DNA of 64,000 nt, taken from assembly GCA_024741835.1 (NCBI GenBank), contig JAENRP010000103.1:43026-107025 (forward strand). Direction: 5' to 3'. The notes beneath the pieces were generated by a model. It searched no databases. It was not told the DNA's origin and saw only the letters and a program-made list of their open reading frames with translations. Positions 1 through 11,265 of this stretch are shown here, in pieces (within the stretch, counting starts at the first letter, position 1; each line of letters begins with the position of its first letter). The position numbers were made by a program, and so were the translations under genes. Source of the DNA: Diplocarpon mali. Taxonomy: Eukaryota > Ascomycota > Leotiomycetes > Helotiales > Drepanopezizaceae.

Positions 1-239
1 GATATGACGTTGGCTCCGAACCTGAATTGGTAAAGTGCGACCGGCTATTCTACGCCCCACGTCACGCTTACCGCGACTTGACCGACGCGCCTCGTGTACT
101 CCAGTCCGTTTCAATCCTCCCTTCAATTCATTGCCAGCCCGTCTCCGAACATTCAAAAATTATCCGTACCTTTTGGAGTTATTATTCGTCACAGCCACAA
201 ACCAGTCCAAGTATTGGTATATTATGAATCACGGCCACG

Positions 240-2262
240 ATGAGTGACGCGACTTCACCCCCACCCCAACGCTCCTCTTCAGCTACTCCCACAGCAGCCC
301 GTGGCCATTCCAACTCAAGCTCTGGTGCCGGCGATTTCGAGACGTGCTTAGAGCAGGCTGCTGGGTTCGCTTTAGGAAGAGATGGCGCGAAGGATTCTGA
401 GGGTAGACCGGACAATAAACAGAAGCGCAAGAGAACTAGGTATGTTTCTACCTGGCATTGCAACAATTGCATTGCTCTGCGCTGTGCGCTCTACATCTAA
501 GTTTTGGAGGGTTGGAATTGTTTCACGAATTAGTTTGCTAATTCCTCCCACGCAGTCCTGCAGATCAAGCCATTCTCGAAGCCGAGTATAGACAATATCC
601 CAAACCCAACAAGGCAGCACGCGCGGTCATTGTAGAGAAAGTCTCTATGAATGAGAAAGAGGTACAGGTAAGGAAATTGCCATTTAGACGCGACCATCAC
701 AGTCCCAGGCGCGTCGTAAATGTACATTCATTGGCTGATCGTGTTGCAGATATGGTTCCAGAATAGACGACAAATAAACAGACGTAAATCGCGTTCACTC
801 CTGCCACATGAGATGGCGGCTTGTGGGCTACGGCATATCGCTCAGATGTCTTCAGATCCTGATTATACGTCGGACTATCGCGGCAGCCAAGGTACAGAGA
901 AGCAAGAGCCGAGATCACAAGCTGGGGTTCTCGCTAGCCAGAGAAACGCCGACACCTATGATGAAGAAGTAGAGGAGTTTTCTGAGGCGAAATCAGTCAA
1001 ATCGGTCGTGAAGTCCGAGAGGGGGGCAGAGGTTGAAGTTGAAGCTATCGTGGAGCAAGTTACTGCAACGCTACCGCCACAGTTGCCGCATCAAACTTCG
1101 TCTGGGGCCTCGGTTGCTGACAGCAGCTCGTTCTCCGCTACGAACAATGCCGCTAGATCTTTCTCATCGACGCCAGGTTACCTCGCCAACCGACGGAAGG
1201 CTTTCGACAGCTCATTCTCTACACCATCGTCTTCTGGTGTCCATGCATTCTCCACCCCACCACCAAAGTAAGTACTGCTTCAACGTAATATACAGGATGA
1301 TACTGACTCTTCTGAGATTCACGGCAACCCAGCCATTTTCATGTCCCGAACGAATCGATGAGACAGTTCCTATATCCAAGTCTCATATCCGGTTATCGCT
1401 GTCTCTCGATGGGAAGGCGGAGCTCATATCGACCACTCCCTCGCCCCCTTATCGACACGTACCTCGTCCTACTACACCTTCAGCATCAATGATCCCACAG
1501 AGAAGAATGGCGCTCCAAAGAAGTCAAAGTGCTATTGCATTCGGAACTCGTCCGACCCAATCAGGAACATCAATTATACCACGGCTACCAACGGGACGTT
1601 CCAGAGATGCCCGTAGCTGGGAGAAGATCTGCTGTGACGCGGAGGTTCCTGATGAGCTTACCGCACAAGCTGAAAATGAGCTGTCTGGTTCTGCCGTGGC
1701 TGCCATCAGTCTCATACGATCTAGCAGCAATGTCGCTCTCAAGGCCAATCCCAATAAGCGCAATGCCCCGTCTACAAAGCCTGATTCCAGCAAGCAAGGT
1801 AAAAAGCCAAAGCTTGGAAGAGCAGTCTCCAGCATTGCTCGCCTGCAAAGTTCGAGTATGATTTCTTCGAAGGATTTCCAGGACCCACCTGGATTCAACG
1901 AGAATAGTCCTATGCGGTCACCAGCTGGTGACTCGGATAAAGAGAATTGGCTCCCTCACGAGAACAGCGGTAATCTTCGTCGCAGACCATTGCCGAGCGG
2001 ACGTAAAGACAAGCGACCCAAGTCTCGGGCAGTGCTTGGTGACAACCACAATATTCCAAGCCACGCTGTTGATTTTGGTAGGAACAGAAGCCGAGAACGG
2101 AAGCAGGTAAGCAAGCATGGGATTTTTGAGGACCAAGAAGGCGATGTGGAGGTTAGTGCAGAAGTCGAGAAATTCATGCAGAGTGCAGGCAGCCCGAGCA
2201 AGAAGGGTGATATGGATTGTATTCAAGGACTGTTATCTCTGAGCCAGGGAAACTGGCGGTAA
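240..2262 (+). CDS. Homeobox transcription factor (fungal Yox1-like group), 591 aa, four exons
   Basis: Predicted nuclear sequence-specific DNA-binding regulator. Exons 240-439, 556-667, 750-1267 and 1317-2262 join in phase. The homeodomain is split over the first three exons: a basic N-terminal arm (KQKRKRT), then SPADQAILEAEYRQYPKPNK, then the recognition helix IWFQNRRQ at about residues 105-112. Downstream is a conserved-looking patch RLSLSLDGKAE near residue 300, a feature I associate with fungal homeobox proteins. The rest is Ser/Pro-rich and probably disordered, with basic patches near the C-terminus. Intron 3 (49 bp) has a good branch site (TACTGAC). The start is the first ATG in frame with the homeodomain. 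Class membership is secure; the exact orthologue and target genes are not determinable here. Confidence 0.88.
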
Positions 2263-3474
2263 CAAATTGGATAATGATATGTGATATGTCAGGTGTCAAG
2301 AGTTGATTGGTATTGGCTGTTATTGGGAGTCTGTGGGCTGCATGAAAAACGGATGGTGGATGGATTTGCCTCTGGGCTTACTTGGCGATGCTTCTTGTCG
2401 ATGCATGACTTCCGTTCTGAATACCTCGGATACTGAGATAAGAATTAGTGTTTGATGTTAAATGATATCATTCATATTTTCCCTATTTTATTCTATGTGC
2501 TGCTTCAGTATTCATTGCCATACTTGCACACCTCTATTCCTTCCTTTCCTGCACCAGAAAACTCTGAGCAATTCGTTGACTCTTATTGCCTTCATCACGT
2601 TCCGCTATTCCATTTACGAACGAGGCGATGAGATCAATACGACAAGCTTAATTCCACTAAAAATTTCACCTTCTAGGTTCAAGAAAATTCCTTAATTTCT
2701 AAATCTCATTGTCATTCGCTCCTCAACTTATAATACTGCTCCACTCGTTTCTCCAAATAACAAGTAACATTTACCTTTGTAAACCTCTCATTGCTTGACC
2801 CCACGACAAACATCAATCCCAAAGACACCATTCACCTCAACATTGAATCTACCATTTGCGCAAGCCAGATGGGCCCTAGCACCGGCTGGACAAACATCAA
2901 CTATTTTATAGTCCTCAAACGGTTGACCCTGTTGGTTCTTTGACTCTGATTGGATAGCAAATTGTTAGGAAAGGTGACTGCTCCTGGCACTGATTCTAAC
3001 TTCTACCAAGTCCGATATAATCTTAGAATGTAATCTTGCTGCTGCTTCCAATCGAAAATACAGACGGCCGATTACAGAGACAGACGACATCCATCTCTTT
3101 GCAACCTCTATCCCTAGATTTTGGTACGCTCTATTTCGAATCGTCCAACCAATTGAGCAGCCAACGCAAATCAAGAGTGCATAGCTGATCCATCCTATAT
3201 GCGCAGGAGAAATACAAAGGGTTATCTCCATCCCCGACAGTGTTTACCTCAGAAGACATACTCCTTTTTGCATTTCTCGCCCAAGTACAAACCCAAGCGA
3301 GAAATCAACAAAGCCGATCGTCTTTGTTACAAAAACCACCCCATTCTCTTCAAAGCTAATTCCTCCACCCGACGCTGGGTAACTATTCACACTGTGTACT
3401 AGGAATTACTTGAAAGGTTTTGATGTCTCTGCGATTGTCGACAGGCATCAATACACAAGATCGCCTTCTACATC
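2263..3474. other. Intergenic, no gene seen
   Basis: About 1.2 kb of AT-leaning sequence between the homeobox gene and the next gene. It contains only short open stretches without family features. It presumably holds the 3' UTR of the first gene and the promoter of the second. I see no tRNA, repeat or mobile element. Confidence 0.6.
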
Positions 3475-5062
3475 ATGGCTCTACATGGCTCTGACAAATC
3501 AGGATGGCTGACCTCTCTAGTGCCTTCTATTGTTGCTCAGCGGAACTTGAAGAGGTCTGGACTTTTCACTAAACCGATAAATTATTCCAAAACTGCCCGG
3601 ATCTGCTTTGTGCAGAGTACAGACGGACACGACGACAAGGCATCGACTGAGCAGAATTCTTCAGGTAGCAAGACAGAGGAGAAGTTTCCTTCAGAGAATA
3701 CGTCCTTACCTGCAACTTCTGAGATCAACGAAGAAGATCTGCTATCCAGTCTCTCCAAGGGCATGAAAGCTCTCGATATAAATCTCAGCTTAATCCCAGA
3801 TCTGATCCAGACTTCGCCTCGATGCAGAGAGACTCTCTTGGACAATTCAGCAAGTATATCGCCCTTCAACCTCACGCCCTTAATCCACTATGGTCCTCTT
3901 CACTTCCACCGCAAGCCCCACAAAGAAGCTCATAACCACGACTCTCTCGCCAACCTTTCGCCCCTAGCTCCGGTGTCGCGCAAATACACCGTACAAGACG
4001 CATTCCCTTCTCCGGCCTCTCCCTATGTCATAGAGACAGACCCATATGCTCACCTCCCGCCGTCTGAACCTGAAGCGGTCAGTTCTCTGGAGATCCGGGA
4101 CAAGATTGGCCGTATCATTGCAGACCCAGACCGGCAAGCAGAGTATGCTCGTATCCCGTTTGCCCAATTCTCAGAAATCGCTGGCACGCTTTGTGATCTC
4201 TCTCCTGCGTGGATCTTGCTCACAGTGCTCCAGTGCCGAGTACCGTGAACGACACAACCCTTTTCCAAACGTCGATCTCAACGAGGGGTGGAACCGAGCT
4301 TTATGTGATGGCATGATGTGTGTATCAGCCAGTTATTTGCTTCAACCTATTTCCCATACATTCTCGTCAATTTCTCACACCCATTCTAGGTGGCACCACG
4401 AACGCACTCTCTACAATAACGACGGCGTCCTCGGCAGCATGGAGGAGGTGATACAGATCCGTCGAGGCTTCGGCGGATTCTCTCTGTGGGCCCAGCGCGA
4501 AGCCATGGAATTCGACGAAGAAGAATTCGCCGGCGAAAACGGCTGGGGCAAAGCCTTCGACGCCGTCTTCAAGGGCGAGGGGCTTGGAACGTGCTGGGCG
4601 AGAGCACCAGGTGCCCGGCGAGCCAAGGCCGGTCTGTTGACCTGCTGCCGGGGCGTGAATTTCCTTGAAGAGATCGAGCACTATCAATGTAGAATCACGG
4701 CCCAAGTACAAGAATGGCGAGAACGCAATGAGGAATGGCCGGTCTTCCAAAAAGCGCGAAAGAGCATGAAGCGCAAGTGGAAGTATCAGAGAGGCGGGTG
4801 GAGGGCCTCCGAAGACGATGGGCGACGGAAGAGAGTCAGATACGAAGGGGTTGAGCTCCATAAGGTGCTCACCAAGCAGTGGAGGGCCAGGAGGATAGAG
4901 CAGGAGAGAAGAGCAGGTAGGTGGACGGATGGCACACTGAGGCAATATCGCCTGTGGGCCGAGTTTCACTGGGTGCTGAATGAATTCTGGTCACCCGCGG
5001 CATCTGGGTTACATGATGTGGCCAAAACCGAGTGTACGCCCATCGAAAATCCAGTAGGGTAG
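3475..5062 (+). CDS. Unrecognised 474-aa protein, three exons
   Basis: I do not recognise the family. Proposed exons are 3475-4142, 4234-4317 and 4390-5062. Intron 1 (91 bp, donor GTATGC) restores the frame so that RQADAEYRERHNPFP reads through the junction; intron 2 (72 bp) gives GMMWHHERT. The N-terminal 200 residues are low-complexity and Ser/Pro-rich. The C-terminal half is ordered-looking and rich in Trp, Arg and acidic residues (GFGGFSLWAQREAMEFDEEE, then CWARAPGARRAK, then a basic region with repeated W, R and K around residues 370-430). There is no signal peptide or membrane helix. The basic, Trp-rich tail could bind nucleic acid or be part of a complex, but this is only a guess. Intron 1 is inferred and is the weak point of the model. 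Confidence 0.6.
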
Positions 5063-7330
5063 TCTCTTGAAGCAGGGCTCAACTGGGGAGGAGATTCTAG
5101 AAACTGGGCGCGGACGATGAGTTGCCGTCAAAGATATTTCCAAGGACACACAGAATTAGTGTTCTTCTGTGGCTCTCGATGGGCGCAACGGCAGGGTCAT
5201 ATCAATATACTTATCCATCTACGGGGGAACATTCATTAGCCCGAACGAGAGTCCCTGAGGAGGGAGCAGTGGCATCTGCAAAATATTCAGCACCAAGTAT
5301 CGAGACGATTAGCATTGGATCTATCAAAAAACTACAGATTATTAACCAGGCGTTTTTCTGTCACCCCCAAAGCACGACCAACTTGGAAGTCAAGGAGCTT
5401 TGCACTCTCTTCCCAACAGTGTGATTCGTCGCGAACCATAAGGCCGGAGAAGTTTTGTTGCGCGTCGTAACCCGGAGTCAGCACAATCGAAGGTCCCTAG
5501 ATTGGCCATATCGCTTGTGGCTTGACTCTCTCCCTTCTCCCATCGCTAGCCCACCTGTATGCCATGTTGGTTGGCTAGTCCCTTCGTCGTCAACGCTTGA
5601 GCGAACCCGATTTTGGTGCATATCGAAGTTTCAAACCACTGCTTCGTGAAGATGTAATTTTTTTTCTTTTCACTAAGAAGCTTCCAAACTCTAGCTAGGG
5701 TCTAGTTGACGAGGAAAATTTCTAGCGCGACTGAAATTGCGCAGTAGGATAGTAAACAGAAAAGCGATAAGCAATCACTCTGATGATTCTGCTCCCCCTT
5801 CGCTGGACCCACTTTCTGGCCATGTGGTTTTGCAAAGTGGAAATCGCGTAACCTATCTTCTCCCGGCCTTGCTGTCCCCGGGAAAGTGTTTGTTGCAAGT
5901 CGCACTTCAAAGTAAACAAAGGCGTCGCCCCTCTCGTTGATTACCTCGCTTGTCCCACCAACATGGCCGAGTGACCTCGAAATAGCTGAGCCTCGTCCCC
6001 GAACTCGAAGAAAGACTGTTCGTGTGTAGGTCTGTTTTCTCCCGTACTGCGAAGTACTTGCAGAAACTGAGATAATAACTGACATTTACGCTTGTCGGCA
6101 GAACAAGACACCCCGATCAGGTTGGAACGGCAAAACATCAGAAGAACCTACCTTCAAACATTCAGCAAGAGCTGGAAGGATCAGAATAGGGAGCTTTGAT
6201 GGGTATCAGGATGATAAGCAAAGAAAACTCTCCTCGCTCCTCAGTCCCTATCTCGTCAAAATTGCGTGAAGGAAAAGGCATGCCGTGCTTGCCCCTACCG
6301 CCTCTAATCGCGCACTGAAACTTACAAGCCCTGCCACTGCGCAGTCAGCACATCCAGAAACAATTGTTTTCACTTCCTTCGAAATCCTTGCATCGTACAA
6401 CGAGACGTATCTAGCCAGATTCCGAGTCGACGTTCTTTTGCCGCTCAGATTAAGCGAGTGCCTGTTAAGCGAGGTCCTGTTAAGCGAGATCCTGTGAGGC
6501 TGTCGGGGCTCGACGATACCGAGCTCTTCTCCAGATGCCCGCTATCAATAAAAACCCCTGATATTCGATCAAAAGAAAATGTGTCTTCATACTTAGAAAC
6601 ATCCTCACCCTCTAATTTGACCATATTGCGCTTTGTGTCCTCACCATGTCCATCCAGTTGCTCTTTCTGGCGCATAATGCATGATGATTGTGGCGGCCCC
6701 TGGTCAAGACACATCATGTAACCGCCTGGACCTAGATCGCGCCACTTCAAGTCGAAGAGTCCCAAACATTTGCTGCCCTTCATACTTTCGCAATTCTTAC
6801 ATCCTCCAAGGCATGATCGCTGATATACAAAACGTAGACCCCCGATGTCTGATAGACGTGCAGATGAAGACTAAGATGCTCCAAAGACGGGCATGGGGAC
6901 ATGATATTAGAGGCCTGCTCTGTTTTACTGTTGAGTACTTGAAGTCCATCCCCTTTTTTTTTGGTTTTTTTTGGGCCTAATGATGAAATGTAGCTGTAGC
7001 GTTTCTATACGGTGGTTTAATCACAGACAAGTACTCAGGCAAGAGGAGGCCGCAACGGAATCGACATAAACCTAGTGAGACAGCTGGCTGAACTTGGAAG
7101 TCTTTTCACCCAAAGCTATCAGCTACTAAAGCCACGGGTCGTTCGGGTTTAAGGTTATACGCTCCTTGCCCGGTGTTGATATAATGGCGCCAGCCTGTAC
7201 CCCGAAGTCTGTTGTCCTTCTACCTCGGCTCAATGGTCTTGGAGCTCATGGGCTAAGAGCGAGCTAGTTGCGAGCGAGTGAAAGTCTGACCGTGTTAGCG
7301 ACCCCGCGAGCAAAAGAGTCAGTGAACCGG
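5063..7330. other. Gene-poor intergenic region
   Basis: Roughly 2.3 kb without a supportable gene. Short open stretches occur on both strands, the longest a 127-codon minus-strand frame at 5702-6085, but none has a recognisable motif, matching splice pattern or consistent codon use. A short tandem repeat lies at 6450-6494. The downstream part grades into AT-rich sequence. Confidence 0.5.
6450..6494. repeat. Three-copy 15-bp tandem repeat
   Basis: Three adjacent units of the form TTAAGCGAGNNCCTG, differing only at two positions (TG, GT, AT). It lies in non-coding sequence. Likely a small slippage-generated minisatellite. Confidence 0.85.
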
Positions 7331-8121
7331 CTATTAAGAGTTGAATTGCAGAAGTCCTTGCAGCGCTAATGTGCGAAATGCCCCCTTTTGAATTATCTGT
7401 TCTAAGAAAAGTGCTAATAATAAGTATGCTACTTGATACTTTTGATCTCTTACAATATCAACAATAAACATATCTATATACATATACAATAGGATAACAG
7501 TTCTATTTTGGGTCCAGTTATTAACTTTCTTTTTATTTGTAAATAGTTTTGTTTTACTCACTTTTAGTATCAAGTATAACCTTTGACGATCCGAGTCAGC
7601 TTGCAAAATAAGTAAAAGCGGTATGGGTAAGTTTGTATGCGATAAGCGTTTATGCCCTGTGGTCTTATGCCACTTTAATGGGTTCCGTCTTTAGCCTTTA
7701 GCCTGGGAGGGTGGGCATGCTTAAAGTATAGCACGGCTACCCCTTATACTGCTAATATGTATATCTCTCCTCCTCTTAATATACTATATTAGTTCCAAAC
7801 CAGATAGGATAAGTGGAAACGCGATAGTCGGATTAAGTATATGGGGAAGCTAGTATAAGAACTGTTTAAATTTCGTATTTAACCTAATATACCTATAGTC
7901 CTTGATTTCTTGAACAAGAGTCTCAGCTATCCCTAGTCGAAGTCATTCTCTCAGGTCTTAGGCGACTATATTCTTGAAAAGGTGCTAAGATCAACAGCCG
8001 CATGAAGTTTCTTATCTAAGAATAAGCCATCACTAAAACGACTATTTATTTAACTATAGTAAGCGTCTTGCTAAGTGGCACCGGCTATCGATCGTAACCC
8101 GTCTTATCACCTTTAGCTATT

Positions 8122-8149
8122 GAAGATTTTCTTCGAATTCGAAATCTTC
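8122..8149. repeat. Inverted repeat around TTCGAATTCGAA
   Basis: Arms GAAGATTT (8122-8129) and AAATCTTC (8142-8149) flank an interior that overlaps the perfect palindrome TTCGAATTCGAA at 8132-8143. It could fold as a hairpin; function unknown. Confidence 0.7.
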
Positions 8150-8536
8150 GAAATGTTCGAAAGCTAGATGGCATGGAAATATACCCTTTGCTCTCTTCCT
8201 TTTTCTTGCCTTGTTTCCATTCTTATAAACGTTTAAGCCCTTCCTTTGATTGTAGGTATACATTTCAATAATCCTAGAGTTTGTAAGTAAAGGTCAAAAG
8301 TAAAGGTTACTTGTAGAAAAGGTAAGTATAATGTTATTATATTCTAAAGTCTTCGATAAGCTCTAGCTTTATTCGACTTGGAGTTTAATTATTGCATAAT
8401 CAAGAGAACTAAATCTCAGCTCTGCAGACACTTTTAAATAATGTGCAAGTCCGTAGGACATACCGCGCACAGGTGTTGAGTCGTCGTGTCCCTACTACTA
8501 ACATAATTAAGGTACGATACAGAATTATAATAATTT

Positions 8537-8562
8537 TACTACTATTACTACTACTACTACTC
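8537..8562. repeat. TAC trinucleotide microsatellite
   Basis: A run of TAC/TAT triplets with one interruption, inside the AT-rich block. Confidence 0.9.
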
Positions 8563-9261
8563 CTATGTAGTGTGAATTTTTAAAGAATTGTATAAAGGAT
8601 GATGATTCGTGAGAGTTTAAGAATAAGTTTAATGGCAGTGGAGGCTTTAGACTTTCCGAATAAAACATCGTCGCAGGTTCCATAGATACCATATTAGCGT
8701 TATTTGCAAGGGGGGTCTTATTATGGGGTTTTGTGTTTAGATTATACTTTTATATGGTTTATATTTAGCCTGCGACGTAGTAGGGCCCTAAATAGGAAAA
8801 TGATAATCACAAAGGGGCCGATCGCACCTCTAGAGCTCAACTGGAAAAAGGCTAATTAGCAGGCTAACTAAATCTTTGCTTCTAGTCAGATGCTGCATTC
8901 ATAATCTTCAATCATTTACAAAACGTCAAAAAGGTAGAGCCTAATGATACTAGTCTCAAACTGTATGCAAAGTTCCTATGGCGACTAGACACAATCCGTA
9001 AAGCACAGAGACGGAGAAATGGGTAAGAGTCATGCACCAGCACAGCAGGCTGTTAAACCTCGTCTAATTCGAGAATAGGTCTCTCTACTCGTCACGCCGT
9101 AACAGGATATCTAATTATCTAGGTAGGTATACTAACAAGCATACCAAGTCGCCAAAACCCCGAGCAATGAAATTATCCAGATTCCACCACTCCAGTGCCC
9201 GGCAATGAACCAAAGAGTAGACTCCATTGTCAATTATATAATGCAAAATGATAGTGGCCAA

Positions 9262-11265
9262 CTACGTTTCAATGGAGCTTGTCTTCTTCCGCGACGAAAT
9301 AGCAGTAGAGCTGACCTCTTCACTCGTGCCATAGGCCGAGTCGTCAAAATCAATATCCCATTCGGTCTCCTCCTGGTTCTCCTCCAGGCCATCCCAACCT
9401 TTCTGGGCCGCGCCTCGGGTGTTCCATTTTAAGGAAGTGGAGACGCTCTCAAACCACTCAGAGCCGGACTTCATGACTGTTGGAAACGGGTATTGAGAGG
9501 CAGCGATGGTGATGTGGTCTCCTTGCTTTAGCTCGACGCGGTTCTTACCATCGAAGGAGCAGTAGGCCGTGGCGCGAGAATTACGAGGGATGGAGACCCG
9601 CAGGAGGAGTGTATCTGAGAGAACCATGGGACGGAAAGATAGCGTGTGAGGGCAGATGGGGGTGAGGAGGATTGCAGGGATATCAGGGTGGACGAGAGAG
9701 CCGCCCGCTGAGAGCGAATAGGCCGTCGATCCTGTGGGCGTGGCAAATATGCAGCCGTCTGCCTGCACCACAGTAAGCAGCTCATTGTCGCCGTAGAGCT
9801 CGAGGTTGGAGACGTAGGGAGACGGTCCGCGGTCGATCACGAGCTCGTTGAGAACCTCAAACTGCTCGGCCTCTTCCGGGTCTGATCCGGATGTTCCGCT
9901 TTTGTAGACGGTGCATGTGAAGCGCATCCGCATGCTGACTCTCATACCTTCATCTCCCATAACCTTATCCAGGTGCTCCTTGAACTTGTCGTATTCAAAG
10001 TTTGTCAGGAAGCCGAGGCTACCGAGGCTAAATGACAGGATTGGCGGTACGATGCCTTGGAACAACCATGATGTGAACAGCACAGTCCCATCGCCTCCCA
10101 GAGTCAACACCAGGTCAAACATTTCAGGTTGGCTTCGACACATTTCCGGTTTCCAATATTTCAGCAAATGCTGAGATCGAGGGTATTCCTCCAGTATCTT
10201 CCGGGCGCCAAAGCGCTTGGAGCCCTGTAGTTTGGCGTCCACATAAACGTTGACTCCAAGCTCCGAGCTATATCTTGGGGTGCTCATAAGCCATGTCGCG
10301 AGTTCCCTGGTCAGATGCACCAATTGGTTGTCTCTGGCTTTGGTGACAATCATGACATTACGGACTGCCCGTTTGATTGGACGACGCTGTAATTGCTTGG
10401 ATATCTCTCGAACTCCAGTAGCCGTTGCGAGCAATCGTGAATGCGACATCCCTTCGTTCCCTCTGATCTCCTCCAGTACTTTGTCGATGTTCAGCACATC
10501 ATCGAAACGCTCGTGGTAGAAGCAAGGGGATTGCACGGAATAGAAGCGAGGTGTGGTCGGGGTGCCATTGCGAATGGCAAGGTCGGAAAAGGCGGCAGAG
10601 AGCCTTCGGGAGGTGGCGAGCACAGAGCGATTCTCCATTTGATTCTGTGCGTGTGCGGATATCATCCCGGGGAGAGAGAGATTTTGGGGATTGTGGTTTC
10701 TTCCTGCCGACGCCAGTGCCTTGATAATGGTCTGTCTGGGAATGGACTCGACCGACAAAGCGTTTTTGCGGTGGGCGAAAGGCGCTTTCGACGGCCGGGT
10801 TGCGAACACCGGAGAAGCGGGTGAGGTAGTATCGCTCGGCGAATTGGGGCCTAGAGTGGTAGTAGCAGAGAACGAAGACTCAGACGGATCATTGTCGACA
10901 TCGTATGTGTGGGTGGTGTCCATTGGCCCGAGTTGATACGCATAGTCTCGAAAGAGGTTGTCTCCAATGCTGTGGGATCCGTTCAAATCATTCTGCGTAC
11001 AGGCGCGAGACGGCTGTACGTCTTGTGGAGGGGAGAGCTGGATCGCCTCATCGATAGAGAGCAGTGAAAGATGATTAAGAGTCGTGAGCGCAGGCTGGAT
11101 TGACGTAGGGGAACGAAGTTCGGCCATGGCAAAGGTGGAAGATCGCACCGTTTTAGGTGGCCAGGGTGTGACGATAAGCGTTCCCTGACCGCTTTTATCC
11201 GACGGATCCAAGGAAGGGAACAGACTCGGCCGGACCAGTAGCGGAGCCTCGAGAATAGAAACCAA
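9262..11265 (-). CDS. utr1: NAD+/NADH kinase, Utr1-type, 667 aa
   Basis: ATP-dependent kinase that phosphorylates NAD(H) to NADP(H); a cytosolic role is expected from yeast Utr1. The frame is uninterrupted. The N-terminal 300 residues are a fungal-type Ser/Pro-rich extension. The catalytic region has the ATP-binding GGDGT motif at about 390-394 (LVLTLGGDGTVLF), the LNELVIDRG segment near 472 with the conserved Asn-Glu pair, and the second conserved motif FATPTGSTAYSLSAGG. No mitochondrial presequence is evident, arguing against the Pos5 paralogue. The long disordered N-terminus and acidic C-terminus are usual for the filamentous fungal form. The next gene downstream in the transcription direction is the unrecognised gene, 4.2 kb away. 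The start is the first ATG of the frame; a later one near residue 46 is possible. Confidence 0.92.
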   Translation of the reverse strand: MVSILEAPLLVRPSLFPSLDPSDKSGQGTLIVTPWPPKTVRSSTFAMAELRSPTSIQPALTTLNHLSLLSIDEAIQLSPPQDVQPSRACTQNDLNGSHSIGDNLFRDYAYQLGPMDTTHTYDVDNDPSESSFSATTTLGPNSPSDTTSPASPVFATRPSKAPFAHRKNALSVESIPRQTIIKALASAGRNHNPQNLSLPGMISAHAQNQMENRSVLATSRRLSAAFSDLAIRNGTPTTPRFYSVQSPCFYHERFDDVLNIDKVLEEIRGNEGMSHSRLLATATGVREISKQLQRRPIKRAVRNVMIVTKARDNQLVHLTRELATWLMSTPRYSSELGVNVYVDAKLQGSKRFGARKILEEYPRSQHLLKYWKPEMCRSQPEMFDLVLTLGGDGTVLFTSWLFQGIVPPILSFSLGSLGFLTNFEYDKFKEHLDKVMGDEGMRVSMRMRFTCTVYKSGTSGSDPEEAEQFEVLNELVIDRGPSPYVSNLELYGDNELLTVVQADGCIFATPTGSTAYSLSAGGSLVHPDIPAILLTPICPHTLSFRPMVLSDTLLLRVSIPRNSRATAYCSFDGKNRVELKQGDHITIAASQYPFPTVMKSGSEWFESVSTSLKWNTRGAAQKGWDGLEENQEETEWDIDFDDSAYGTSEEVSSTAISSRKKTSSIET

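Larger units (their letters stand above)
7331..9200. repeat. AT-rich, repeat-like block (possible RIP-mutated relic)
   Basis: This block is visibly richer in A and T than its surroundings, with many TA steps and no frame longer than about 90 codons. It carries a (TAC)n-type microsatellite at 8537-8562 and a hairpin-forming inverted repeat at 8122-8149. The composition resembles transposon relics damaged by repeat-induced point mutation in Pezizomycotina. I see no intact transposase, reverse transcriptase or clear terminal repeats, so the RIP reading is inference from composition. Confidence 0.45.

Noticed and set aside
4367..4969. 200-codon frame antisense to the unrecognised gene
   Set aside because: Exact shadow of the C-terminal exon in the opposite strand; Leu/Pro-rich translation without features.
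5950..6040. A-box-like TGGCCGAGTG suggesting a Leu/Ser tRNA
   Set aside because: No B box or T-loop at a suitable distance downstream.
5702..6085. 127-codon minus-strand frame
   Set aside because: Open but without recognisable domain, leader or splice context; left as non-coding.
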